A stretch of DNA of 14,903 nucleotides from positions 1 to 14,903 of the forward strand of contig CAZXCQ010000157.1 in the NCBI GenBank assembly GCA_964639275.1, in the 5' to 3' direction. Below, piece after piece: positions 6,274 through 13,094 of this stretch; position 1 is the stretch's first letter; the number at the start of each line of letters is the position of its first letter. The position numbers and the translations under genes are program-made. The notes under the pieces are model-generated. The model ran no database searches. It was not told the origin of the DNA and saw nothing but the letters and a program-made list of their open reading frames with translations. Source of the stretch: CAZXCQ01 sp964639275. Its GTDB lineage: Bacteria > Desulfobacterota > DSM-4660 > Desulfatiglandales > Desulfatiglandaceae.

Positions 6274-6813
6274 TCAGTTCGCTGGCTCGATAAGTCCGAG
6301 ATTGCCGTCCCCACGCTTATATATCACATTGATCTCCCTGGATTTTGCATTCCTAAAGACAAGAAAGTCCCGTCCAGAGAGACTGAGCTGCATGGCGGCT
6401 TCCTCAGGGTCCATGGGTTTGGCGATCAGCTTTTCACTTTCGATGAAGGGTTCCTCCGCAGCCAGTGCAGATGCCTCATCGGCCTCTTCGGTCTCGAGCC
6501 TGTTTTCCCCCTTTTGACTCTCGGGTCGATGACTCCTTATCTTGGATAGATGCCGCTTGATCTGTTTTTCAATCTTATCCATGACCTGATCAATGGCTGA
6601 ATACATATCCCCTGTCTCCTCAACCGCCTTGATCAAGGTCCCATTCACGCTGACCATGACATCGGCCTGATGTCTGAATTTTTCAACGGTCAACACCACA
6701 TGGGCTTCAGCCGGTGAATCCAGGTATTTCCTTATTTTGGAGAGTTTGTCTTCGGTATAGGTCTTTAGACTTTCTATAGGTTCGGTGTGCCTGAATGTCA
6801 CAGTAATATCCAT
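6274..6813 (-). CDS. hpf: Ribosome hibernation promoting factor, long form
   Basis: A 179-residue long-type HPF. The N-terminal S30AE domain (residues 1-95, beta-alpha-beta-beta-beta-alpha, starting MDITVTFRHTEP) binds the decoding centre of the small subunit. An acidic, Ala/Glu-rich linker (about 97-125) leads to the C-terminal dimerisation domain (about 131-177: KPMDPEEAAMQLSLSGRDFLVFRNA, then VIYKRGDGNLGLIEP). In known long HPFs this domain pairs two 70S ribosomes into 100S particles. ATG 6813 is preceded by GGAGGAAGG. The gene follows rpoN by 34 bp, the usual arrangement in proteobacteria. Confidence 0.95.
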   Translation of the reverse strand: MDITVTFRHTEPIESLKTYTEDKLSKIRKYLDSPAEAHVVLTVEKFRHQADVMVSVNGTLIKAVEETGDMYSAIDQVMDKIEKQIKRHLSKIRSHRPESQKGENRLETEEADEASALAAEEPFIESEKLIAKPMDPEEAAMQLSLSGRDFLVFRNAKSREINVIYKRGDGNLGLIEPAN

Positions 6814-6847
6814 AAGGCCTTCCTCCAGGATAATCTTAGTTTAGTAG

Positions 6848-8287
6848 TTAGTAAAGGTTCTTTCTCTTGCTTGAAGGGAGTATCCCCATCGACTCACGAT
6901 ACTTGGCAACCGTTCGACGGGCGACCTGTATATTGTGGTCTGCCAAGATCGTGACAATCTGTTCATCACTATATGGTTTTTCCACTCTTTCCGATTTAAT
7001 GATATTACGGATATGCTCCTTTACACTCTCTGAGGCCACGGCCTCTCCCCGAACGCTCTTGATCGAGCTATTAAAAAAGAATTTGAGCTCAAAAAGCCCT
7101 TGGGGGGTATGCACATATTTGTTTGTAGTGGCCCTGCTAATTGTAGATTCGTGCATCTGAATGTCTTCAGCCACATTCCTGAGGACGAGCGGCTTCAGAT
7201 GGGTGATCCCGTTTTCGAGGAAGTCCCTTTGAAAGCGAACGATGCTTTCTGTAACCCTGTAGATGGTCCTCTGACGTTGATGGATACTCTTTATCAGCCA
7301 AGCCGCAGATCTCAATTTTTCCTGGATATAGGCCCTGGCATTTTCGGACAGAGAATCTTTTCTTCGAAGGATCTGTTTGTAATAAGGACTCACCCTCAGC
7401 TTTGGCAGGCCGTCTTCATTCTGTACGATTTCATAATCATCCCCTCTCTTGAAGACGTATATATCGGGAGTTATATATATGGTCTGGTCATTCGAGTAGC
7501 TCCTGCCGGGCCTCGGGTCCATCTCTTGAATCACCGATACCGCAGAGATGACCTCATTGAGCGGTACAGACAGCGCCTTGGCTATCCGATCGTATTTCCT
7601 GCCCTCAAGGTCTCCCAGGTGGTCCTTGATTATCTTCTCAACCACTGTCCCCTCGAGGCTGTGGAATCTGGCCTGTATGAGCAAGGATTCCCTCATGTCT
7701 CTGGCAGCCACCCCCACGGGATCAAAGTTCTGAATGAGTTCAAGGGTTTTGAGTACCTTATCCGGTCCGTGTTCTGCAAAATTAGGGATCTCTTCAATGG
7801 GGATGTCCAGGTAACCATCATCATCCAGATTTCCGATAATAAGGGCCCCGATCTCCTTTTCTTCGTCGTCAAGATTGCTCAAGTTCAACTGCCACATCAG
7901 GTGTGAAGATAGATTCGTCGCCGCCACCGTGACATTCTCCATGGGTGGCAATTCTCTATCTTCATAAGGTGTCGAACCCCATTCGGTATTATATTCAGAG
8001 ATATAATTGTCCCAGTCTACATCATCCCGCGCATGCTCCTCGACCGTTACCTCAGAGATCTCGGGGATATCCTGCTCCGAATCGCCCTTGTCCTCGCCGG
8101 GCATGTCACTATCATCGGCCTCGTCTATCCCCAGTTCTTCCAAAACGGGGTTTGATTCCATCTCCTGAGAGATGTTCTCTATCAGCTCGAGCTTGGATAA
8201 CTGCAACAGTTTTATGGCCTGCTGGAGCTGGGGGGTCATGATCAGCTGTTGAGAGAGGCTGACCGATTGTCTTAATTCCAAAGCCAT
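6848..8287 (-). CDS. rpoN: RNA polymerase sigma-54 factor
   Basis: The alternative sigma factor that recognises -24/-12 promoters and needs AAA+ enhancer-binding proteins. The 479-aa protein has the Gln/Leu-rich region I (residues about 1-50, with LSQQLIMTPQLQQAIKLLQLS) and an acidic region II (about 52-110). The core-binding region follows, then the HTH region (VAEDIQMHESTISRATTNKYV) and a perfect RpoN box ARRTVAKYRE (456-465) near the C-terminus. The start ATG 8287 is 2 bp from the N run, so its ribosome site is not visible, but the MALELRQS N-terminus is the family norm. Because the N run has no stop, the frame appears fused to lptB; that fusion is an assembly artefact. Confidence 0.96.
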   Translation of the reverse strand: MALELRQSVSLSQQLIMTPQLQQAIKLLQLSKLELIENISQEMESNPVLEELGIDEADDSDMPGEDKGDSEQDIPEISEVTVEEHARDDVDWDNYISEYNTEWGSTPYEDRELPPMENVTVAATNLSSHLMWQLNLSNLDDEEKEIGALIIGNLDDDGYLDIPIEEIPNFAEHGPDKVLKTLELIQNFDPVGVAARDMRESLLIQARFHSLEGTVVEKIIKDHLGDLEGRKYDRIAKALSVPLNEVISAVSVIQEMDPRPGRSYSNDQTIYITPDIYVFKRGDDYEIVQNEDGLPKLRVSPYYKQILRRKDSLSENARAYIQEKLRSAAWLIKSIHQRQRTIYRVTESIVRFQRDFLENGITHLKPLVLRNVAEDIQMHESTISRATTNKYVHTPQGLFELKFFFNSSIKSVRGEAVASESVKEHIRNIIKSERVEKPYSDEQIVTILADHNIQVARRTVAKYRESMGILPSSKRKNLY

Positions 8288-8289
8288 GA

Positions 8290-8389
8290 NNNNNNNNNNN
8301 NNNNNNNNNNNNNNNNNNNNNNNNNNNNNNNNNNNNNNNNNNNNNNNNNNNNNNNNNNNNNNNNNNNNNNNNNNNNNNNNNNNNNNNNN
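8290..8389. other. Assembly gap (100 N)
   Basis: Exactly 100 unknown bases, a conventional placeholder length, so the true distance is unknown. It hides the last few codons and stop of lptB and the ribosome site of rpoN. Family length suggests that only about 6-10 lptB codons are missing. Confidence 0.99.
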
Positions 8390-9088
8390 TCCCAGATAGA
8401 CGCTCCGGACGATTTCGCTTTGGACAATCTTCTCCGGTGCACCCTGCTCTATGATCTTGCCTTCATTTATGATATAGGCGGTATCACAAACACTTAGCGT
8501 CTCTCGGACGTTATGATCCGATATAATAATGCCTAGGCCCTTGGATTTCAACCGCCGAATGATCTCCTGGATATCATTGAGAATAAGGGGATCGATTCCA
8601 GCAAACGGCTCATCCAGCAGCATAAACCTGGGTTGTGTGACCAGTGCCCTGGTTATTTCCAGTCTTCTCCGCTCTCCTCCTGAAAGCGAAGAGGCCTTCT
8701 GTTTGGCCAGATGGGCGATATTTAATTCAGCCAGCAGCCCATTGAGTCGCTCTCTCTTCTCATGGTTCGAAATATCCAGGGTTTCCAGGATGGCCAACAG
8801 GTTTTGTTCGACCGTCAGTTTTCGAAACACCGAAGGCTCTTGGGCCAAATAATTTATCCCCTTTCTGGCCCTGAGATACATGGGGTCCTGGGTAATATTC
8901 TGACCATCCAGAAAGACCTTGCCCCCATTTGGACGTGTAAGACCGACAACCATATAAAATGTGGTGGTCTTGCCCGCCCCATTAGGGCCCAAGAGACCCA
9001 CAATTTCTTCTCTCTCCAGCCCCAGGCTCACACGATCGACTACCCTTTTACCGTTATATATTTTGACCAAACCCTCTGCTTGGAGCAT
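8390..9088 (-). CDS. lptB: LPS export ABC transporter ATPase LptB (3' end in assembly gap)
   Basis: ATPase of the LptB2FGC complex that extracts LPS from the inner membrane. In numbering from ATG 9088: Walker A GPNGAGKTT (34-42), Q-loop Gln83, signature LSGGE (135-139), Walker B FMLLDEP (155-161) and switch His192. The visible 233 residues end at RSVYLG, a few residues short of the usual 241, the rest being lost in the N run. The start is uncertain. ATG 9088 gives the family length, but the frame is open to ATG 9178, which adds 30 residues and has a better upstream purine run (AGGGGG, 11 nt away); ATG 9106 is also possible. It follows lptA and precedes rpoN, the conserved order. Confidence 0.93.
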
Positions 9089-9220
9089 CCCTTCTGCCCC
9101 GGCCATAGGCCCTAAATTCTCAAAACCTGGGCGCTTGAATGAATTGTGGTGTGGCATGGAGTCGATTTTTTTCCACATGCCACAACTTTCCCCCTGTTTC
9201 TTGAGATGTTACGATAAGCC

Positions 9221-9784
9221 CTATTTCTTTTCCCCTTTTGGAAAGATCACGGCCTTTACTTTGTTGTCTTTGGAACTCTCAACGACACTGCGGCTTTCTT
9301 TCAAAAACATGGTGATTCGGTCCCCTTCAACAAAGTCCATGCCCTGTCTCACAACCGGATTTCCCGTAAGGACCATCTTTTCCTCGCTCTGGTAATAGAC
9401 GGCCTTTTCACCAGTGGCTTCACCCCCTTCAGTACGTTTGATCTTTACCTGTCCGATTGCAACTATCTTGCTGATCTTTGTCTCGGGTTCCTTGGCCTTT
9501 TCCTGCCCGGGGGGGTTCTCGTAGTAGACGAACATCTTCTGACAATCGAGGACAAAGTCATCTTTTGTGGCGTTTACTTCCCCCGTAAATGTCACCACTT
9601 TTGACTTATTGTCCACTTCCAGGGTGTTTGACCTGATGACTATGGGGCTGGGTTCAGGAGAGCCTTCTTTGGAGCCTTTTGTGTTTTGATTAAGGCCCTC
9701 GGACCGAGCCGCACCGCACAATATGAGCCCAGAGAGGAGAAAGGCTACAAGAAAAAGCAGTCGGGATTTATTGGAGCGCGTCAA
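9221..9784 (-). CDS. lptA: LPS transport periplasmic protein LptA
   Basis: Periplasmic bridge protein that passes LPS from LptC to the outer-membrane LptD. The 187-aa product has a signal peptide (MTRSNKSR, hydrophobic core to about residue 24, likely cut near AARS-EG). An OstA/LptA beta-jellyroll domain follows (about 47-175): PIVIRSNTLEVDNKSKVVTFTGEV, then repeated beta strands with GQVKIKR and GEKAVYY. The start is TTG 9784, overlapping the lptC stop as TTGA, with AAAGGAG 8 nt upstream; this pair of signals decides the start. The LILC stretch in the signal peptide lacks the small residue before Cys, so it is not a lipobox. Confidence 0.93.
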   Translation of the reverse strand: MTRSNKSRLLFLVAFLLSGLILCGAARSEGLNQNTKGSKEGSPEPSPIVIRSNTLEVDNKSKVVTFTGEVNATKDDFVLDCQKMFVYYENPPGQEKAKEPETKISKIVAIGQVKIKRTEGGEATGEKAVYYQSEEKMVLTGNPVVRQGMDFVEGDRITMFLKESRSVVESSKDNKVKAVIFPKGEKK

Positions 9785-10350
9785 GTCAAGGACTCCTTTC
9801 TCACGGTGGTGGTAACATCTGACATTATCCTCAGCCTCTCATTGTTGAGATCCACAAAAAGGCCCTGGCCTTCCACAAAAAAAACGGGGCCAAATATCTT
9901 GACCCGGTCCTCTGTACGGAGAATTCCTTTCTTTTCATTAATGCTGATATGTTGGGTGAGGATTCTGTATCCGTTATCTGAAGTCCCTTCCAGATCGCCC
10001 CAGAGATTGATCTCCCCCGAGTCCCTGGAATACTCCCCTTTCTTGCCCGTTAGGGTATACCACGGTCTGTTCTCCGGCTCCACCCTCAGCCTAAAGTCGT
10101 CAAAAAAGATCTTTTGTTTGTCACCCGAAAATCTCACCTTTTTGGCATCCAGGACCCATTTAACCTTTTCATCCGGATCGTTCTGGGTATAGTGGATATC
10201 CCTCAACACGAGCCCTTCCCCGGATATGATATCTCTTAACAGGGGCACCTCCAAGAACTCTCGACCGGACGTAGCAAGATAAAAGGCTACCAGTGCTAAC
10301 AAGACACCCAGTCCCACAAGGGGCCACTGTTTCTTCAAAAATTTCTTCAT
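9781..10350 (-). CDS. lptC: LPS export protein LptC
   Basis: Bitopic inner-membrane protein of the Lpt bridge. The 189 residues comprise a short basic N-terminus (MKKFLKKQ), one membrane helix (about 9-27) and a periplasmic beta-jellyroll (about 45-180). The jellyroll includes WVLDAKKVRFSGDKQKIFF, a LTGKKGEYSRDSGEINLWGDLEG strand pair and a later FVEGQGLFVDLNNERLRI strand pair, typical of the LptC/YrbK family. ATG 10350 has GGAG 8 nt upstream. It is coupled to lptA by a 4-bp overlap. The usual upstream neighbour kdsC is not present. Confidence 0.92.
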   Translation of the reverse strand: MKKFLKKQWPLVGLGVLLALVAFYLATSGREFLEVPLLRDIISGEGLVLRDIHYTQNDPDEKVKWVLDAKKVRFSGDKQKIFFDDFRLRVEPENRPWYTLTGKKGEYSRDSGEINLWGDLEGTSDNGYRILTQHISINEKKGILRTEDRVKIFGPVFFVEGQGLFVDLNNERLRIMSDVTTTVRKESLT

Positions 10351-10363
10351 ATATCTGTCTCCA

Positions 10364-10588
10364 TTATATCAGCGCCCAATTTGTCCTGTAAAGCCTATTT
10401 TCCCGGGAGCGTAACATCTCAAGAAACAGGACCCACTCCCATGTCTCCCTTCCACAGCCCCATGTCTCACACCGGTCTCTTATGCCAAAGTCGGGAGATT
10501 CAAGAACTTTCTTGACGGCATCGGCCACTGCTATCTCTATGGGGAGTTGCACTCTTTCTACCGGAGACCGGTAAGAAGGATGGACCAA
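10364..10588 (-). CDS. Doubtful small ORF between kdsA and lptC
   Basis: A 74-codon frame fills most of the 252-bp spacer and ends 13 bp before lptC. The start would be TTG 10588, with GAGG about 11 nt upstream, overlapping the kdsA tail. The product has a possible amphipathic helix (IAVADAVKKVLESP), then a Trp/Cys-containing segment (RCETWGCGRETWEWVLFLEM). There is no signal peptide and no resemblance to KdsC, whose place it occupies. It could be a real small gene or the open frame of an unusually long spacer; I lean slightly to the latter. Confidence 0.3.
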   Translation of the reverse strand: MVHPSYRSPVERVQLPIEIAVADAVKKVLESPDFGIRDRCETWGCGRETWEWVLFLEMLRSRENRLYRTNWALI

Positions 10589-10602
10589 AGAGAGCGGGTG
10601 CC

Positions 10603-11424
10603 TCAGGGTCTTACTGCGCTGTGGACCTCCTTGAGTGTAACCAGCAAGGGCTTAAGCCTATCAAGTGGAAGGGAATTCGGGCCGTCACACTGTGCGGAGT
10701 CTGGATCTGGGTGGACTTCAATAAACACGCCATCGGCACCTGCCGCAACAGCGGCCCTGGCGAGGGGACTGACAAATTCCCGCTGGCCTCCAGAAGATGT
10801 ACCAGCCCCACCGGGGAGCTGTACACTGTGGGTGGCGTCAAATACCACCGGAAATCCGTATCCTTTCATTAGGGCTATGGATCTTATATCAACGACCAGG
10901 TTGTTGTATCCAAAGGAAGTCCCCCGCTCGGTGAGGAAAAGATCCCGATTGCCCGTGGAAGTCACCTTTTCAATGGCGGGTTTCATCTCCCATGGCGAGA
11001 GAAACTGACCCTTTTTGATATTGACGGCGATCCCGCTCCGTGCTGCCGCCAGGATCAAATCCGTTTGGCGGCACAGGAAGGCAGGGATCTGGATCACGTC
11101 AAGGACATGGGCTGCCTTTTCCACTTCCCCGGTATGGTGTACATCGGACAACACCGGCAATCCCGTAACCTTCTTCACTTGTTGTATTATCTCCAGCCCC
11201 TCCTCAATGCCCGGCCCCCGAAAGGAACTCAACGATGTCCTGTTGGCCTTGTCATAAGATGTCTTAAAGATGACTGGGATATCCATTTCCTCCCCGATCT
11301 CTTTTAAAAATAGGGCGATTTCCATGGTGGTGGCCTTATCTTCGATCACGCAGGGCCCGGAGATCAAAAACAACGGGCCATCCGGATAGATGTTCGCGCT
11401 ACCGACTTTGATGCCATGTGTCAT
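10603..11424 (-). CDS. kdsA: 3-deoxy-8-phosphooctulonate (Kdo8P) synthase, metal-dependent type
   Basis: Condenses phosphoenolpyruvate with arabinose 5-phosphate to Kdo-8-phosphate, the first committed step of the Kdo sugar of LPS; cytoplasmic TIM barrel. The start ATG 11424 is chosen because GGGAGG lies 7 nt upstream; a frame start at 11445 has no such site. The 273-aa protein contains GPCVIE (23-28), KTSYDKANRTS (54-64, substrate binding), SDVHH (93-97), DATHSVQLPGG (196-206) and EVHPDPDSAQCDGPNS (236-251). Cys25, His199, Glu236 and Asp247 match the four metal ligands of the Aquifex enzyme with a constant offset of 14, so this is the metalloenzyme class. It is the first gene of the minus-strand cluster and has its own promoter. 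Confidence 0.96.
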   Translation of the reverse strand: MTHGIKVGSANIYPDGPLFLISGPCVIEDKATTMEIALFLKEIGEEMDIPVIFKTSYDKANRTSLSSFRGPGIEEGLEIIQQVKKVTGLPVLSDVHHTGEVEKAAHVLDVIQIPAFLCRQTDLILAAARSGIAVNIKKGQFLSPWEMKPAIEKVTSTGNRDLFLTERGTSFGYNNLVVDIRSIALMKGYGFPVVFDATHSVQLPGGAGTSSGGQREFVSPLARAAVAAGADGVFIEVHPDPDSAQCDGPNSLPLDRLKPLLVTLKEVHSAVRP

Positions 11425-11458
11425 TACAGAACCTCCCGTTCCCAATTCCCATCTTATT

Positions 11459-11485
11459 GTTATAGGAGCGCAGGATGAAAGTCAA
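11459..11485 (-). promoter_or_regulatory. Probable promoter of the kdsA-lpt-rpoN cluster
   Basis: On the minus strand TTGACT (complement of 11480-11485, five of six), a 15-bp spacer and TATAAC (complement of 11459-11464, five of six). The spacing is short; a one-base shift to CTTGAC would give 16. The start would lie about 28 nt upstream of the kdsA ATG. Confidence 0.5.
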
Positions 11486-11534
11486 GAAAAGGGCCTATCG
11501 CCGCGGTTTCAAAAGCTAAAGTCTTGCACCAAAA

Positions 11535-11554
11535 CTTTTTCTTGTCAGAAAAAG
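11535..11554. promoter_or_regulatory. Palindrome around the -35 box (candidate operator)
   Basis: CTTTTTC (11535-11541) and GAAAAAG (11548-11554) are perfect reverse complements flanking a 6-base centre, and that centre TTGTCA is exactly the -35 hexamer of the plus-strand promoter. A dimeric regulator bound here would block polymerase access. It lies in the divergent region between kdsA and the homocysteine gene. Confidence 0.45.
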
Positions 11555-11570
11555 GCATAGGCTTTATGAT
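11542..11570 (+). promoter_or_regulatory. Sigma-70 promoter of the homocysteine-forming gene
   Basis: TTGTCA (11542-11547, five of six), a 17-bp spacer and TATGAT (11565-11570, five of six). The predicted start near 11577 leaves a leader of about 28 nt containing the AGGAGGG ribosome site, too short for a riboswitch. Confidence 0.7.
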
Positions 11571-11604
11571 ACCGCGCAAATGGAAATGCAGGAGGGAAAC
11601 AGAT

Positions 11605-12792
11605 ATGCCGCAGAAAAGGGTCTCCAAAACGATCGCCGATATCAACCGCAGGATAAAAGGGGGAAAGGCTGTGGTGGTTACCGCGGATGAGATGACCGAT
11701 ATTGTCAAGAGAAAGGGACCTAGAAAGGCCGCCCAGGAGGTGGACGTGGTCACGACCGGGACCTTTGCTCCCATGTGTTCATCTGGGGCCTTTATCAATT
11801 TCGGGCATACGAAACCTACAACAAAGGCCTCCCAGGTGTGGTTGAACGAGGTGCCGGCCTATGCAGGTCTGGCAGCGGTAGATATCTATATCGGAGCCAC
11901 TGAGCCTGCTGCGGATGATCCCTTGAACAGGGTCCATCCCGGGCAGTTCAAATATGGTGGAGGCCACGTGATCCATGATCTTGTGGCAGGCGAAAAAGTC
12001 ACCTTGAGGGCCATCGCCTATGGTACCGACTGCTACCCCAACAGGGAGTTCAAGAAAAAGGTCACTCTTGATGATCTCCCATACGCAATGCTCCTAAACC
12101 CCCGAAACGCCTATCAGAATTACAATTGCGCCATTAACCTCTCCAAGAAGACCATCTATACCTATATGGGGGTCATCAAACCAAATCTGGGAAACGCCAA
12201 CTACTCCACATCCGGATGCCTGAGCCCTCTTTTTAATGATCCCTATTATCTGACAATAGGACTGGGGACCAGGATCTTTCTTGGGGGTGCAATCGGTTAT
12301 GTCATAGGGCCGGGGACCCAGCACAACCCCAATGTCGAGAGAGCGAAGAATGGAATCCCGTTAAGCCCTGCCGGGACACTGATGGTCATGGGAGAGCTAA
12401 AGAAGATGGCCCCCAAATGGGTCGCCGGTGTGAGCATACTCGGCTATGGGTGTTCTCTTGCGGTAGGCGTGGGCGTCCCTATTCCTATTCTCAATGAGGA
12501 GATGGCCGGTTTTACGGGTGTCTCTGATGAAGAAATCTATACCCAGGTGGTGGATTACGGAAACGATTATCCAAAAGGGGAGGCAAACAAATTGGGCCAA
12601 GTGAGTTATGCCGAGCTCAAGAGCGGCACGATCCGTTTTAACGGCCAAGACGTGCCCACGGTCCCCCTATCGTCACACGTGAGGGCCCTTGAAATCGCCC
12701 GTATTCTAAAAGGCTGGATAGAAAAGGGGGACTTTCTGCTCTCCGAGCCCCAGGAACTGCTGCCCACTTCCCATTCCCGACAGAATAACTGA
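11605..12792 (+). CDS. Homocysteine biosynthesis protein, COG1900/DUF39 family
   Basis: A 395-aa protein of the COG1900 (DUF39) family, linked by genetics in methanogens and sulfate reducers to making homocysteine from aspartate semialdehyde, with sulfide as sulfur source. The start ATG 11605 follows AGGAGGG by 8 nt; the frame is open to 11524 without another ribosome site. Two strongly conserved-type Cys motifs are visible: TGTFAPMCSSGAFINFGH (Cys58) and YGTDCYP (Cys143), in the region where family members carry their two functional cysteines. A third motif, TSGCLSPLFNDP, lies centrally. Gly-rich segments (FLGGAIGYVIGPGTQHNP; ILGYGCSLAVGVGVPIPILNE) complete the core. There is no C-terminal CBS or ferredoxin extension, so a separate NIL/ferredoxin partner is expected elsewhere. 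It is monocistronic, with its own promoter and a candidate operator. Confidence 0.9.
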   Translation: MPQKRVSKTIADINRRIKGGKAVVVTADEMTDIVKRKGPRKAAQEVDVVTTGTFAPMCSSGAFINFGHTKPTTKASQVWLNEVPAYAGLAAVDIYIGATEPAADDPLNRVHPGQFKYGGGHVIHDLVAGEKVTLRAIAYGTDCYPNREFKKKVTLDDLPYAMLLNPRNAYQNYNCAINLSKKTIYTYMGVIKPNLGNANYSTSGCLSPLFNDPYYLTIGLGTRIFLGGAIGYVIGPGTQHNPNVERAKNGIPLSPAGTLMVMGELKKMAPKWVAGVSILGYGCSLAVGVGVPIPILNEEMAGFTGVSDEEIYTQVVDYGNDYPKGEANKLGQVSYAELKSGTIRFNGQDVPTVPLSSHVRALEIARILKGWIEKGDFLLSEPQELLPTSHSRQNN

Positions 12793-13094
12793 CAGAGGGT
12801 ACGGCTTTCCCCACCCATTGTTGTCTTCGTAGCGCTTTAGTCCTTTGAAACCAGGACAAAGAGGATTCTGTTTTTCGGGCGTAAAACTCGCCATTTTCCC
12901 GTCCAAGTGTCAATTTAAAATTTAATTAGTGTCTCTCATTTGGGGGTGGTTGAAACCCCTCGCCTTTATGCGAAGCAGGTTTATGTTGTCGCGTAGCGAC
13001 TTGTCATTCCGGCCGGAGAGCCGGAATGACATTGCCCGGGTTTAGAAATGCCAAATGTTACCAATAATTAAGATTACGAGAGGAGATCCAGAGG
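12793..13094. other. 302-bp intergenic region with several small hairpins
   Basis: No gene is supported. Moving rightward it holds a GTCCT/AGGAC hairpin (about 12839-12857), a weak GGCG/CGCC stem followed by ATTTTCC (12878-12898) that may end the homocysteine gene, an AT-rich patch (12911-12930), GGGG/CCCC arms (about 12942-12959), then the two perfect palindromes listed separately. I could not identify a convincing promoter for the gene starting at 13095. Confidence 0.5.
12988..13031. repeat. REP-like double palindrome
   Basis: GTCGC-GTA-GCGAC (12988-13000) is followed at once by TGTCATTCCGGC (13002-13013) and its exact reverse complement GCCGGAATGACA (13020-13031) around the 6-base loop CGGAGA. 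Extragenic palindromes with a TGTCATTCCGGC-like arm are common dispersed repeats in bacterial genomes, so this is probably one copy of a family. With no T-tract on either side it is a poor intrinsic terminator, but it could protect the 3' end of the upstream mRNA. Confidence 0.65.

Noticed and set aside
7100..7906. A 268-codon plus-strand frame
   Set aside because: It lies wholly antisense to the conserved middle of rpoN and shows no domain pattern.
6848..9178. A single 776-aa ABC-ATPase/sigma-54 fusion protein
   Set aside because: The two halves are joined only through the 100-N gap; each half is a full-length known family apart from a few residues.
9700..9784. LptA as a lipoprotein
   Set aside because: The only Cys near the signal-peptide end is preceded by Leu (LILC), which does not fit the lipobox.
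11571..11604. SAM-type riboswitch ahead of the homocysteine gene
   Set aside because: The leader after the promoter is only about 28 nt, far too short for a riboswitch aptamer and expression platform.
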